From Aricia agestis (taxonomy: Eukaryota > Arthropoda > Insecta > Lepidoptera > Lycaenidae), in NCBI RefSeq assembly GCF_905147365.1, contig NC_056410.1:8903501-8967500 (forward strand): DNA of 64,000 nt. The letters are read 5' to 3'. Below are positions 11,516 through 21,761 of the stretch, in pieces; position 1 is the first letter of the stretch; each line of letters starts with the position of its first letter. Position numbers and translations under genes: made by a program. The notes under the pieces were generated by a model. That model ran no database searches. It was given only the letters and a program-made list of their open reading frames with translations, and was not told where the DNA came from.

Positions 11516-11624
11516 TCTACCCGCCCTTTTGGGTAGATACGGGTATTTACCGGGTACGTGAGGGTAAATACCGGGTAGATGGGTAAATACCCAGGTACGT
11601 GCCCATCTCTATTTCTAAGAGGCC

Positions 11625-11822
11625 TGCGGCGGGCCTAAAATGGTCACATTTAGAATTATTGTCAAAACTGTCAAACTGACGAATGTCAAATTAGTGCGAA
11701 TTACTAGAGTACTAGATATGAGTTGCAAGCAGAGTGACGACCATTTTTCGATAAAAGAAAAACATTTTAAGATCCATAATAATATAATAATTCTCTAAAT
11801 CGACCATTGTAGCCCCGCTGGA
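11625..11822. mobile_element. MITE with GCGGGGCTAAAATGGTC ends
   Basis: The left end is GCGGGCCTAAAATGGTCAC and the right end CGACCATTGTAGCCCCGC. The interior TGTCAAACTGACGAATGTC block is shared with the copy at 31381-31644. The hAT target duplication lies immediately to its left. Confidence 0.7.
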
Positions 11823-12743
11823 CTTAAAAATATAATATGAGAATACAAGATGCCATAAAATTAACTACTAGACATTTTAATATTATTTCTTAACTGTAAT
11901 TAAATAAAGATTTGTAGATGTTGATAGATGTACCATTATACTGCATACACGCTATAACGGTCTAGCTACGTGAGAGGTCACCTGTGCAGGTGTGCCTGCG
12001 CAAGTGTCACTACTCACTAGAAAGAATTGATTTTCGATTTTGCACCTCAAAAAACTGCACATAAAAAAGTTAACTTATTTTTAATTATTTTATTTAAAGA
12101 ACGGGTCAAATTTGGTATTCTTATAATACAATGATATACGCAAATGTTCTACAGCGCAGACGAAAATGACTTGGAAAGCTTCAAGATAGTTGTGATAAAA
12201 CACTTATCAATCAGTGAGTTGGGTGCTTTTAGTGAAGTCATCTGTAAAGTTACTTAACACCTGAGGCACTCATACCTATTCAAGCTTTTTGAAGCTTTAA
12301 GCCGGGGAAAACAGTGAGTTTCACCCCTTTTTGATTGGCGCATTTTCTACCAGTACACATAAAAAATTAATATTAAATTTTGTTAGTCGCGCTATAACTC
12401 GAAAACGGCGGAACCGATTTGGCTAATTTTAGTCTCGAAATATTCGTAGATGTCCAAAAAACTTTTTATATTAAGAGGAAAGTGATACAAATATTAAAAT
12501 CAAGATTGACGAATCGAAGTAAGAAAGCTAAGTTATCGTAACGTACTATAAGACATTATACTGTGTACGATATGCCTTAACTTAACTTTCTTATTACTAA
12601 AAATTAAATTATTCTTTTAAATCTAAGTACTTCACTCTATTTTCAACTACGAAAATTAAATGGTACTCACTGCCTGATGTAACCACTGATTACTAAATAG
12701 TATATTCTACGTAGCCTTAACAGATAGTTAATTTTATTGTCTA
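11823..12743. other. No gene; Helitron scrap inside
   Basis: AT-rich DNA. About 12365-12500 matches the 5' body of the small Helitron at 5391-5540 (TTAGTCGCGCTATAACTCG). Nothing else could be identified. Confidence 0.45.
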
Positions 12744-12935
12744 CTAGCTGTCCCGGCAAGTCCCGGTGTTTATCGAAGTGACTAAATAAGTATGACACTA
12801 TGGATGGCAATATCCATCGCTATCCCGTCGCACATACAATGGTCGCCGTCAGCCTCGAGTTGTAATAATTTACTATTATTTATTCAACAAATGCACTTAT
12901 TAATATAAAAAAGTAGGCAGTAGCCGATTCTCAGA
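12744..12935 (-). mobile_element. Helitron-derived repeat, inverse copy of 2541-2816
   Basis: The minus-strand 3' end reads ...GGGACAGCTAG. The body is the reverse complement of the block at 2620-2760. The CCCGGCAAGTCCCGG stretch near the end looks locally rearranged. Confidence 0.6.
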
Positions 12936-13973
12936 CCTACTGAATATGCATAAAGGTAAAAATCAGTAAAGCCGTTTCGGAAGAGTACGGTAACTAACAT
13001 ATGAACCAAAAAATCTAAAAATTTATTTACCAGTAACATCTAAGCGACATTTTAGGAGATTAAGCTGACTTCTAAGCTGCAATGTTTTAAAAGCATTGAA
13101 CAAAATTTTTCCCATTTCTTAAATTAAAAAGCGTTCACTTTCTAATAGACAACGTTTTTGCCATGCAATAACGGATAAAAAAGATAGCCGTCTATCTTGC
13201 AAAGATTAATGTTCGCAATAAAGTTCAGGTTTCGTAAACAAGGCCTTATAAAGGGTGTAGAACTTGACGCCAGCTATGGGGTCCAAAAATGATTTCGCTT
13301 TTTACTTTGATGTAAACGAGACTTCCTAACCTACAGACTTTTGACTGGTTTATTTGGTTTGGTTGTTTTATATAGGTACTTACAATCAGAGGAGGAGGTA
13401 ATTTGGTGGGGTTTTGTCAAGCCCAGCCGACAGATCACATCTTACATTGACTTAACATAACCTGTACAGTGTACTTATATAGGTGCTTTATAATATATTT
13501 ATTTTATACCGATTATTCTTTATAATTTATACCGCACTTTCTTCTTATTAAGTGTACGTAAATGGTACTAATTTTCTTTATTATCTGGAAGTGCTCAAAA
13601 GCCTCAAAATAATGCCACGCTTGTTAGCCTTGTGAGGGGAGTATTCTCGACGATCGCATTTCTAAGCCCACAGATAACGTTCGCGTCAAAATAATTAGGA
13701 TTTTGCGTGATGGAGTTTCCAAATGGTGATCTTGTGTGTTTATAGTCCGTAGCCGGAATAGCTTATACCGTAATTAGTTTAATACGTTTGTGGCCGAGCG
13801 CCGCCCCATCGGTAGACCTTCCTGACCCATTAGAGACTATTAGATTAAGCAACACGACTTTGTTCAGTGAACTTTAAGCGCGTTAATAATAAAATCTTTA
13901 CACAATAATAAAAGTATGCTTGTGTTTGTCTGGTATACTGGAATCGTCACATGACAGAGATCAAGACATCGTA
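12936..13973. other. No recognisable gene
   Basis: Mixed AT-rich DNA without a sustained frame. About 13560-13800 has more balanced base composition and none of the repeat words seen elsewhere, so it may be single-copy host sequence. No function can be assigned. Confidence 0.35.
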
Positions 13974-14789
13974 TCTATCTAAATATAATATATAACTCAA
14001 AGGTGACTGACTGACCAAAGAGAATGTCATATATTTGACTGACTGAATGACATAGTGATCATCAAGACGCAGCCCAAACCACTGGATGGATCGGGCTGAA
14101 ATTTGGCATGCAGGCATTGTTACGATGTAGGCATCCGCTAAGAAAGGATTTTGATCTATTCTACCCCCAAGAGGATAAAATAGGGGATGAAAGTTTGTAT
14201 GAAACTTTGTCAATTTTAAACCAATCGGGCTGAGACTTTGATACCTTATTATCTATATATTAATACGTGAGAGGAAAACTTTGTAACCTTTTTTACGAAA
14301 AATGGGGAAACGTAGGTGCATGAAATTTCGCACAGTTATAGTTTATATGGTGAAGGAGTGCATCGAGCTAATAATATTTTAAAATTATGCTTTTATCATA
14401 TATATTTTTAACAAATAAAACGTTCTGCACACTACGACACTACTACTAGGAAAAATGACAGATTTTTGAGTGAGAAGCCTATACATACGAATTATACTCT
14501 TTTATTTATGGTTAAAGTCTGTTGACAACAAGTTGGCAAATTGAAAATGGATTATTGTTTTTTTATTTAATTTTAGATACTATTAGACAATGCTTATACG
14601 GCCAGTCTGAGATCAGCTGAGTCCCAGAGACAAGAATTGAAAAAAACTATGAGAAGTCAATATTTATTACAAAATATAGGTAGTAGTCCTTGCAATGTCG
14701 TTGCAAGTAAGGTCGAATTTCGACCATTGGGCGATCTCTAGTTAATAATAATACTTCTTACCGCGAGCGAAGCCGCGGGTAAAAGCTAG
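13974..14789 (+). mobile_element. Helitron (outer), split by a second Helitron
   Basis: It starts TCTATCTAAATATAATA and has the GATCGGGCTGAAATTTGG and GGCATGCAGGCA blocks. It ends in hairpin CCGCGAGCGAAGCCGCGG then TAAAAGCTAG before T. Relatives without this nested insert are at 22775-23000 and 30502-31168. Confidence 0.8.
14252..14741 (+). mobile_element. Helitron (inner), nested in another Helitron
   Basis: It starts TCTATATATTAATACG after A and ends with a GGTCGAA-TTTCGACC hairpin then ATTGGGCGATCTCTAG before T. Dropping it joins the outer element's AT-rich stretch directly to its ACTTCTTACCGCGAG tail, as in relatives. Confidence 0.8.
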
Positions 14790-14810
14790 TAGTGTAATAA
14801 TAAATATTCG

Positions 14811-15208
14811 CGCAACCTATAAGACCGGCAACGCACATGCTGCAGATCTTCTGATGTCGCGTCCATGGGCGACGGTAGTTGCTTTCCATCCAGGTGCTCC
14901 ATCCTACCTAGCATACGCCAACGAGATATCTCACTCTACATGTTTTCTCGATGTTTGATGGTTTGTCTCTTCATCTCTATTCACCCTAGCATGACAAACA
15001 TTTTTTCTCGCGTAGATCTATCATCGAAATAACACATTTTTTTGGAGTTTGGTCGAGATAATGTCTAGATTTTGACATTATGAGACGAGTAACTACTCGT
15101 CTCATAATGTCAAAATTTAATTATCTCGAGAGTGAGATGTCTCGTTGGCGTATGCTAGGTAGGCAGGTGACACGTTTACTCGTTTGCCCCCCTTATTTTA
15201 TAAAAAAA
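14811..15208 (+). mobile_element. SINE 3' half interrupted by a MITE
   Basis: GACCGGCAACGCAC through GGCGACGGTAGTTGC and CAGGTG matches the CCCTA-tract SINE. After the insert it resumes at CAGGTGACACG, GTTTGCCCC and TATAAAA. The 5' half of the SINE is absent. Confidence 0.8.
14897..15163. mobile_element. Palindromic MITE inside SINE
   Basis: CAGGTG is present on both sides (14891-14896 and 15164-15169), a candidate 6-bp target duplication. Ends CCTACCTAGCATACGCC and GGCGTATGCTAGGTAGG are inverted. The interior contains a 48-nt perfect hairpin (about 15068-15115) with 23-nt arms. Confidence 0.8.
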
Positions 15209-15288
15209 GTAAAGAACGTAGGATATTTTTTATCCCGGAAAAATGTACGAAGTTGCGGGGGTTGTACCTAATAAAAAGGGGGTCCCGC

Positions 15289-15435
15289 TCCCTTACTAAT
15301 AAACGTTGTATAAGCTTTGAATAGTTATATACAGTGTTTTGTTCCTGTCACACAAGTGACATTTTTAATTGGATTGAAGAAGACAAAACACTGTATAACT
15401 ATTCAAAGCTTATACAGCGTTTATTAGTAAGGGGG
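15289..15435. mobile_element. Near-perfect hairpin MITE, copy 1
   Basis: Arms CTTACTAATAAACG...GTGTTTTGT and complement pair over ~50 bp around a loop containing TTTTTAATTGGATTG. The same element lies in the opposite orientation at 20791-20937. Confidence 0.85.
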
Positions 15436-16026
15436 TCAGTGTTTAATTTTAGATGGTCCTGTTGTTGGTCGAGCGATTTACGTAGTCATTGAAAATATCA
15501 AATATCCTCGTGAATTGTTCCATTTCGAACAGTGCCGTCCTCGGGGACAGCGTTATACAACATCCACATTATATTTTGAATATTATCTTAAATTTTATGT
15601 TTTTCTAATATTCCCCTGTATTCCTAAGGGTAATTATGGGACTTCACTTTTACTGTTATTTGTAGCTGCGGCGAATAATAAAGCTTAAACTTGCTTAAAT
15701 TAAAACCAACACGTTTTATTTCTTCTAAACAAAAATACGTCATAAAAATTTTGTAGGCACCAGATAAAGAAGTTTTCACAAAATGTAATTTGAGTTTAAC
15801 ATGTTACAAAAACCTAGCACAAAGTTCGTACGGATATCTTATAAAACTTCATAACTTTGTCGAACTTTCAATTTATCATGGCTGATAATATTATGATGCG
15901 TTTCGAAAATTAAGCAAAACGTTATCGATGCTAATCTATAGGTACGATCTATAATATACTATGCTTATCGGGTAGGTCTGTAAATCGGCTAGCATAATAA
16001 TATTATATCTTTCATATACGAAATAA
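15436..16026. other. No recognisable gene
   Basis: AT-rich, no repeat boundary and no coding signal seen. Confidence 0.35.
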
Positions 16027-16974
16027 TCCTCCTACTAATATTATAAAGGCGAAAGTTTGTTTGGATATATGGATGTTTGTTACTCTTTCACGCAAAAACT
16101 ACTGAACGGATTTTAATGAAACTTTACAGTAACATAGCTTATACATCAGAATAACACATAGGCTACAATTTTACCGACTTTTAAAATGGGGGAGGTGTTA
16201 TGTTCGTTTTCTTATGTTCAACGATTACGCCGTTTGTTAACCGATTTTCAAATTTTTTCTTTTGGTATAAGAATATGGTACGAGTATTATCCCAATTTGC
16301 TATTATATTCACAAAAGTGGTGATCTGATGAAGGATCCATAAGTAATCGAGGGAACTCCTCAAAATTTATAGGGAAACATGTGGTGACTTCGGTTTCGTG
16401 AGAAGTATTCTAGAAGCATATGCTACCAACAAGTCAGATTTTGCACCGAGGTATACCTGGTATACCGTGGTTTGGAATATGCTGAGAGAACTCCTGATTC
16501 TTTATAGATACAAGTTTGGGAGTTTCGGTGTTGTTTTAAGAACAGAAAGCATATGCTACTATGCAAATTACATTCATCATCATCATCATCACTACCATAT
16601 TATACCATGCATCGTCCCATGGTTAGCGATAGTAAAAAAATTTATACCTACCTAATATTATAAACCTGAAAAGTATGTTTGCGTGAACGCGTTAATCTCA
16701 GGAACTACAGGTCTGATTTAAAAACTTATTTCAGTGTTAGATAGCTCATTTATCGAGTAACACTATAGACTATATAATATTATCAAGTTAAGACTAATAC
16801 GACCGAAAAAACTCAGGAAAATGTGGGAAAAACGGGGGAAATATTAGAAATTACGAACTACTAGAGCAATTTTTATGACACTGTGGCACTATTTGGCAGT
16901 AGGGACATATTTTAAAAAATAGCTCTTATTATAAGATATTTTTATGGGAAAATGTACGGTTTCCGTACATCTAG
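16027..16974 (+). mobile_element. Chimeric Helitron related to 3662-4792
   Basis: The 5' end TCCTCCTACTAATATTAT and first ~130 bp belong to the ACTAATATTATAAA Helitron type. From the AACACATAGGCTACAATTTT block onward it follows the 1.13-kb family, including the (CAT)n tract. It ends ...GTACATCTAG before T. Confidence 0.75.
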
Positions 16975-17649
16975 TATAATATAATATCTCAAAGCAACGT
17001 TTTTCAGGCAGCTAAAAATAAATAATAAAAAAATATAAGTGGATGTGTGTCTGGAAATTCTAAAATACAGTGATGGGCCATACTATATTGATTATAGAAA
17101 TATTATTTAAAGTGTTGCTGATGTGGTATTTTAGCTCTTCATTTTTTGACTCTTTAAATTGTTAAAATACTAAATTAATATATCGACGGGTGCAAAGTAA
17201 AAAGAGTCATCTACAAAACAGCTACTTTTCAGGAGAGCGCATAATAGGAAAAAATGCTCCCATTTTGTCAATTTCCAATCAAATTTATTGAAATTTCTAT
17301 CATTGCTTCATTATTTATTAATGAATCCACATGTACATTTAATTTCTTCTAATAATGTTTAATTTACGAGATATTGTAGTTGACTTCATCTACATTGCGC
17401 TTAAAAATATGACAACTGAGTTAACTACCACTTGGTCTTTTCTACGTGGGGATTAAAAATTAGATTAATTAAAGTATTTTTACCGATTACGAGTACGATT
17501 ATCACTAAATACGTAAAGTATAAAACTTTATATTATTAAAATACGCTGTTAATGCCCGTTTTACATCTTAAACACACCAAATTCAGAACATGTTTGCGTA
17601 GATATCTTTTTCTACGTTGTCAATTTGGTGCAAGGTGCACGATTTAGAA

Positions 17650-17903
17650 GAAAGTTAAAATATAAAATACTAACTTCGCTCGCGTGGAGTTTGAAAATCG
17701 CGTTAAATGCAAATATTCCTGTAAGCTCCTTTAGAAACATGATGTTTTTCCAAGACCAAAAGTAGCCTATGTTACTCTTCATCCTTTCAAATAAGTTTGC
17801 CAAAAAACAATACGATTAGTTTTTTCGTTAGAGCGTAAAGGTAGGACAAACAAACAAATAAATAAACAAACACACTTTCTCATTTATAATATTAGTAGGG
17901 ATT
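17650..17903 (-). mobile_element. Helitron-like fragment
   Basis: On the minus strand it starts near CCCTACTAATATTATAAATG with a GTTTGTTTATTTATTTG tract and ends with the CCACGCGAGCGAAGT hairpin region. The terminal CTAG is lost. Confidence 0.65.
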
Positions 17904-18261
17904 TACTTAGGAATCATTCATTTACATTCGTAAAAATCGTAATTTCTCACAAGAAAAATGAAATTCTGTGTCAATACTTTAATTACTTTAAAACTAATTT
18001 AAAAAGTATTCAGTATCATTATCAGTACAGGAACTATGTTGTTAATTATTATAATTTAGGCAGAGGCTTATCACAAGAGGCTTATTACAATCATGATGGG
18101 TTCATTATAACATCATAAGCATCACCGGATGATTTACACCATCGGAGGAGTGTAGTGTCACGGACATATAGTGCCATTTAGCGTCAAACCAGCGAAACTT
18201 ATCGAGGGAACACCGACAACATAAATCCCCTACTCAATACTAGATGGCATGAGGTGCGCAA

Positions 18262-18430
18262 GTACATACTCGAACCTTCTAGAAAAGTCCAACATTTGTT
18301 TACGTGTTTACTGGTTTATTTTGTTTACGTGTTTAGTTATTTACGTTTATTGTTGTACATGCTCGAGCCTCCTAGAAAGTTCCCACACTTATTTACTTGT
18401 TTACGTGTATCGGGAACTTTCTGGAATTCG
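18262..18430 (+). repeat. Tandemly duplicated U3 block in the LTR
   Basis: GTACATACTCGAACCTTCTAG (first 20 bases conserved) recurs as a diverged copy at about 18356, each followed by TTTACGTGTTTA-like words. This is a ~95-bp duplication upstream of the TATA box. Confidence 0.65.
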
Positions 18431-18438
18431 TCCCGCCA

Positions 18439-18475
18439 TATTAAAAGCCGCAGGTAGACGGCCCGGAGTTCAGTT
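18439..18475 (+). promoter_or_regulatory. LTR core promoter (TATA + initiator)
   Basis: TATTAAAAG at 18439 and TCAGTT at 18470 (A at 18472) have the spacing expected for an arthropod Pol II core promoter. Confidence 0.6.
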
Positions 18476-19085
18476 TCTTTTCGAGCTATCATCAAGGCGA
18501 TTTCGGAGTGGCAACAAGTGATCAATAGTGAGTGAACCAGTGAAACCTGCGACATGGCTACGACCTAGGACAGTGATAGTGCTTAGTGATTGGACCTAGT
18601 GATTAGTGTTTGGACTTAGTGCTAAGTGTTGGACCTAGTGTGTGCTTGTGTGACCTAGTGTTAATAAAGTCTTCAAGAGAGAGTCACCAGGTCTTTCTCT
18701 CCAGATCCTCGAACCCTAGCACGTAACAGTATGTACGATTCTTCAGAACAAAAAATGAGTTTTTATTTCAACGATTTCTCAATTGCTTTTCACGATCACA
18801 GAGATCCTAAAACCAATCAAAGATAAGTTAATAGGAAAACTCAAACTACAGTTAAACTTGCAAATGCTGGAATATGATGTTTTGCAGGTTGCAATTTCCC
18901 ATTTCTGGACTAATGTAATTGTTTGCCTAAATTTTGTCGTAATTTACGTCTCGTATCTTTATTTCTCAATCGCCTTTTCTTTAGATCAATACTGAACTGA
19001 CGGCTTTTTATAGCGTTTAACGAGGAAGGCGTAGAACATTCACTTGATGCCTCCACTGCCGAAGAAATATCAATGGTGTTGTCAT

Positions 19086-19282
19086 ATGGCGGCTCTCGAC
19101 ATAGGCGAACGCGTTGGCCAACGCGTCTGCAGACGCGTTGGCCCAATGTGTAGAACGGGCGTTCGCGCGTTGGCCGTAGGTATTTAGACGTTGGCCAACG
19201 CGCGAACGCCCGTTCTACACATTGGGCCAACGCGTCTGCAGACGCGTTGGCCAACGCGTTCGCCTATGTCGAGAGCCGCCAT
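19086..19282. mobile_element. CpG-rich near-perfect palindrome (~197 bp)
   Basis: ATGGCGGCTCTCGACATAGG at the left and its exact complement at the right close a long hairpin. Both arms contain the sub-palindrome ACGCGTCTGCAGACGCGT. The short centre is GTAGGTATTTAGAC. It looks like a fold-back MITE inside the 17184-20120 segment. Confidence 0.8.
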
Positions 19283-20147
19283 TAGAAGATATACAGTTTG
19301 AAAGGGACAATATATTCGATTGCATGTATGAGTTAATAAACTGAAGGAGGTCATGGATGGATGAAGTGATGTATTGTATTCTGAGGGTGTTCGCGTATTC
19401 GTTAATTTGCTGAGAATCTCTATTATTGACATCCAGATTTTCAGAATATTTTTTTATTTCAGACTGAGAGTGAATTTGTGTGACTGACCTAGAGTATTCA
19501 GATCATGAGGATTTATCTTACGAAGTTAACTTAAGTATGTATACTCATTTTGTCTTCAGCGCTGACACACCAAGGTCTTCTATAAGATGTTCAATAACTT
19601 CATCGGGGTAACACAGTATTTTGCTCGATAAATCTATCGCTTATATTCTGGAAACTTTCAACTTCTTTAAAAAGTTATTTTGGACTTTCTAAACATTAAA
19701 TAACAGTAAAAAATAACAGTAAGAAATTAGAAGTCAATTAATATAGCTAACAATAAGAATTAACATAGATAGGTACTCATAAACATCACAAACAATGCTA
19801 ATTTACAAAAGTAAATCGAGACATCTAAATCACAATGGCAACGTAGAAAAAGCTATATGGCAGATAGCCGCTTATGCCGTATAACATGACCCCCGCGCGT
19901 CCCGCGTATAGACGGCCAGCGGTAGTTATCCGCATCTACATCGTGCAATTTCACAAAACAGGAGTAGATGTCTCCTTTTACGTTACAAAAGTACCAAAAA
20001 TAAGGTGATATTTGAATTTTTGTTTTTGCTATGTTGTAGAACATGATATTTTAAGCTAGTTTCTACAAAAAAACAAAAAACTCAAAATTGCAGATGACTT
20101 TTTTTACTTTGCACCCGTCGATATATTCAGTGTCATTACAAAACTTA

Positions 20148-20285
20148 GGGCCTGTTTCACCAATTTCAGATAAAGTGCCGAATAAGCTATTCACAACTTT
20201 TTTGACATTTTCTCCATACTTGATCTGTCAAGTGAATTGGTGGATAGCCTATTCGTCACTTATCAGGAAGTGGTGAAAAACGCCC
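20148..20285. mobile_element. PIF/Harbinger-like MITE
   Basis: TTA target duplications (20145-20147, 20286-20288) flank GGGCCTGTTTCACCA and TGGTGAAAAACGCCC. GGGCCTG-type ends with a 3-bp TWA duplication are typical of PIF/Harbinger. A copy is at 23022-23149. Confidence 0.8.
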
Positions 20286-20546
20286 TTAGTCTGCAATAAA
20301 ATATGAGAAAAACAATTTTTAAATTACTTTTACCGCTTTTCATACTCACTTTTTGAAAGTCAATAGTCACTTTGAGCTCTCGGCTGGTGCTGATCAATAT
20401 TCCTGGATAAGTATTAATATTTTCCAGCTCAACTCAATTCACAGCGGCCTGTCCTATCAAACTTAGATTCAGAAAATTTAAACGACGACAAAAAGTTGTC
20501 AAGAAGCCATTAAAAGTTGCGAACCCTTCATAGGCGAGTGGCGAAC

Positions 20547-20587
20547 GGCGAGCGGAGTGATTTATAGTATAAATCACTCCGCTCGCC
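20547..20587. repeat. 41-nt hairpin
   Basis: GGCGAGCGGAGTGATTTA and its perfect complement flank a 5-nt loop, next to a GAACCCTTCATAGGCGAG scrap of the GGAACCCT family. Confidence 0.8.
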
Positions 20588-20790
20588 GGACGGATGTATA
20601 AATTTTATACATCAGTCCAGAAACAAACAGGCAAACTTCAACCTTTGACGCTCGATCATGTTTCAAGAACACTTTAACAATTTTAATGCTGTGCAAATTG
20701 GAAACATAAAAGATTATTATGGAAAGCTTGCGAATGCTGAAACCTATGTAGAGCTTTTTAGACAAATACTATGCAGCGGTTATATATTAT

Positions 20791-20937
20791 CCCCCTTACT
20801 AATAAACGCTGTATAAGCTTTGAATAGTTATACAGTGTTTTGTCTTCTTCAATCCAATTAAAAATGTCGCTTGTGTGACAGGAACAAAACACTGTATAAC
20901 TATTCAAAGCTTATACAACGTTTATTAGTACGGGGGG
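20791..20937. mobile_element. Near-perfect hairpin MITE, copy 2
   Basis: CCCCCTTACTAATAAACG at the left and CGTTTATTAGTACGGGGG at the right. The whole element is the inverse of 15289-15435, with few differences. Confidence 0.85.
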
Positions 20938-21058
20938 TATGTGTATAATTATACTAATTGCACACATAATATATTACTATGCTACACTTGTTGTTATAGT
21001 GTAGCATAATATTGTACGGCGAAATGTCTCTCGATTATTTACACATTGGTGGACTTAA

Positions 21059-21289
21059 GCTCTGGTTTCCTCCAAGAGCGGTGCCGTCGTGTTGCGGCCG
21101 TGATGCAGCGGTGAATGACGTCATTAGAACGTTGTCTATGTAGGCGGTATGGCGCGGTTTCCTAGAGAACGGTGTCAATTACCGTTCTCTAGGAAACCGC
21201 ACCATATTGCTTAAATGCTTACATAAACAACTTCTGGTGCAGTCATTCACCGCTGTATGGCAGCGCCGCTTTTGGAGGAAACCAGAGCT
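21059..21289. mobile_element. MITE with inner palindrome
   Basis: Ends AGCTCTGGTTTCCTCCAA and its complement. The centre is a 47-nt hairpin GCGGTTTCCTAGAGAACGGT...ACCGTTCTCTAGGAAACCGC with a 7-nt loop. The arms between are diverged. Confidence 0.8.
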
Positions 21290-21401
21290 GTAACTTTTGT
21301 GTCGGAAACATCTTTTTCGTTATCAAAATATAAATACCGTTGTTCAAAGAGTAATTCAATGGTAATTAATTGTAATTATATTAACTTATTCTTGTTTCAA
21401 T

Positions 21402-21406
21402 AAAAA
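21402..21406 (-). terminator. Pol III terminator of tRNA-Met
   Basis: A T5 run on the minus strand four bases after the discriminator base, as expected for RNA polymerase III termination. Confidence 0.75.
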
Positions 21407-21409
21407 TTA

Positions 21410-21482
21410 TGCCCCGGGTGAGGATCGAACTCACGACCTTAAGATTATGAGACTTACGCGCTGCCTACTGCGCCACCGAGGC
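21410..21482 (-). tRNA. tRNA-Met (CAT), elongator type
   Basis: The 73-nt minus-strand sequence folds as a complete tRNA. The acceptor stem is GCCTCGG/CCGGGGC, the D arm GCGC-AGTAGGCA-GCGC, the anticodon loop CTCATAA (anticodon CAT), the T arm GTGAG-TTCGATC-CTCAC, and the discriminator A. There is no intron. The A box (TGGCGCAGTAGG) and B box (GTTCGATCC) are intact and a T5 run follows. Compared with the usual metazoan elongator tRNA-Met as I remember it, one anticodon-stem pair (C-G to A-T) and the last acceptor pair (T-A to G-C) differ, each on both strands of the stem. That indicates preserved folding. It is the only well-supported host gene here; elongator rather than initiator is inferred from the stems. 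Confidence 0.92.
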
Positions 21483-21731
21483 TCTTACGCACACGATTAA
21501 ATTTAATGAATGCGTGGCTTTTAAAAATAGACGTAAGTAAAATTTTACAAAATAAATATCAATCAATATTTTTTAACAATTGACGAAGGTCACAAATCTT
21601 TTGAGGTCATGGGTTATATTCTTATAATAAATAAATACTAGATAGCACAATGCAATTTAAACATTACAAGTACGCTCGTTAAATATTTCAATGTTGTTTT
21701 AGATCCAATAATCATTCATTAATATCATTTA

Positions 21732-21761
21732 TCTTATATCTTTAAACGAGCAATTTTTGTA
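21732..21761 (+). mobile_element. 5' end of small Helitron, cut by another
   Basis: TCTTATATCTTTAAACGAGC matches the start of 55783-55977, then stops abruptly where a different Helitron begins. Confidence 0.7.

Larger units (their letters stand above)
7591..11611. mobile_element. hAT-like DNA transposon, 4.0 kb, non-autonomous
   Basis: Terminal inverted repeats TAGAGATGGGC (left) and GCCCATCTCTA (right) are flanked by a perfect 8-bp duplication TTTCTAAG (7583-7590 and 11612-11619). An 8-bp duplication and TAGAGATGGGC-like ends are typical of hAT elements. Sub-terminal GGGTAAATACCC-type repeats occur at both ends (7605-7680, 11520-11595). No transposase was found. The interior is filled with LINE fragments, a SINE scrap and AT-rich DNA, so the element may have acquired or be built around those insertions. 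Confidence 0.85.
18156..18728 (+). mobile_element. Solo LTR of an LTR retrotransposon
   Basis: It starts TGTCACGGACATATAG and ends ...CACGTAACA (TG...CA). It contains a TATA-like box TATTAAAAG (18439-18447), an initiator TCAGTT (18470-18475) ~31 bp downstream, and AATAAA (18663-18668) followed by a terminal region. Flanks GTAG and GTAT could be a 4-bp target duplication with one change. No internal coding region or second LTR was seen, so recombination between LTRs is likely. Superfamily not determinable. Confidence 0.75.
17184..20120. mobile_element. 2.9-kb segment with terminal inverted repeats
   Basis: CGACGGGTGCAAAGTAAA at 17184 and the inverse TTTACTTTGCACCCGTCG ending at 20120 form ~30-bp inverted repeats. 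Both are flanked outside by ATATAT (17178-17183, 20121-20126). It contains a Helitron fragment, a solo LTR and a palindrome but no transposase, so it would be a non-autonomous DNA transposon enlarged by later insertions. The boundaries are an inference from these ends only. Confidence 0.55.

Noticed and set aside
18156..18728. Host promoter and first exon
   Set aside because: TG...CA ends, TATA, initiator and AATAAA within 570 bp fit a solo LTR better; no splice or coding continuation was seen.
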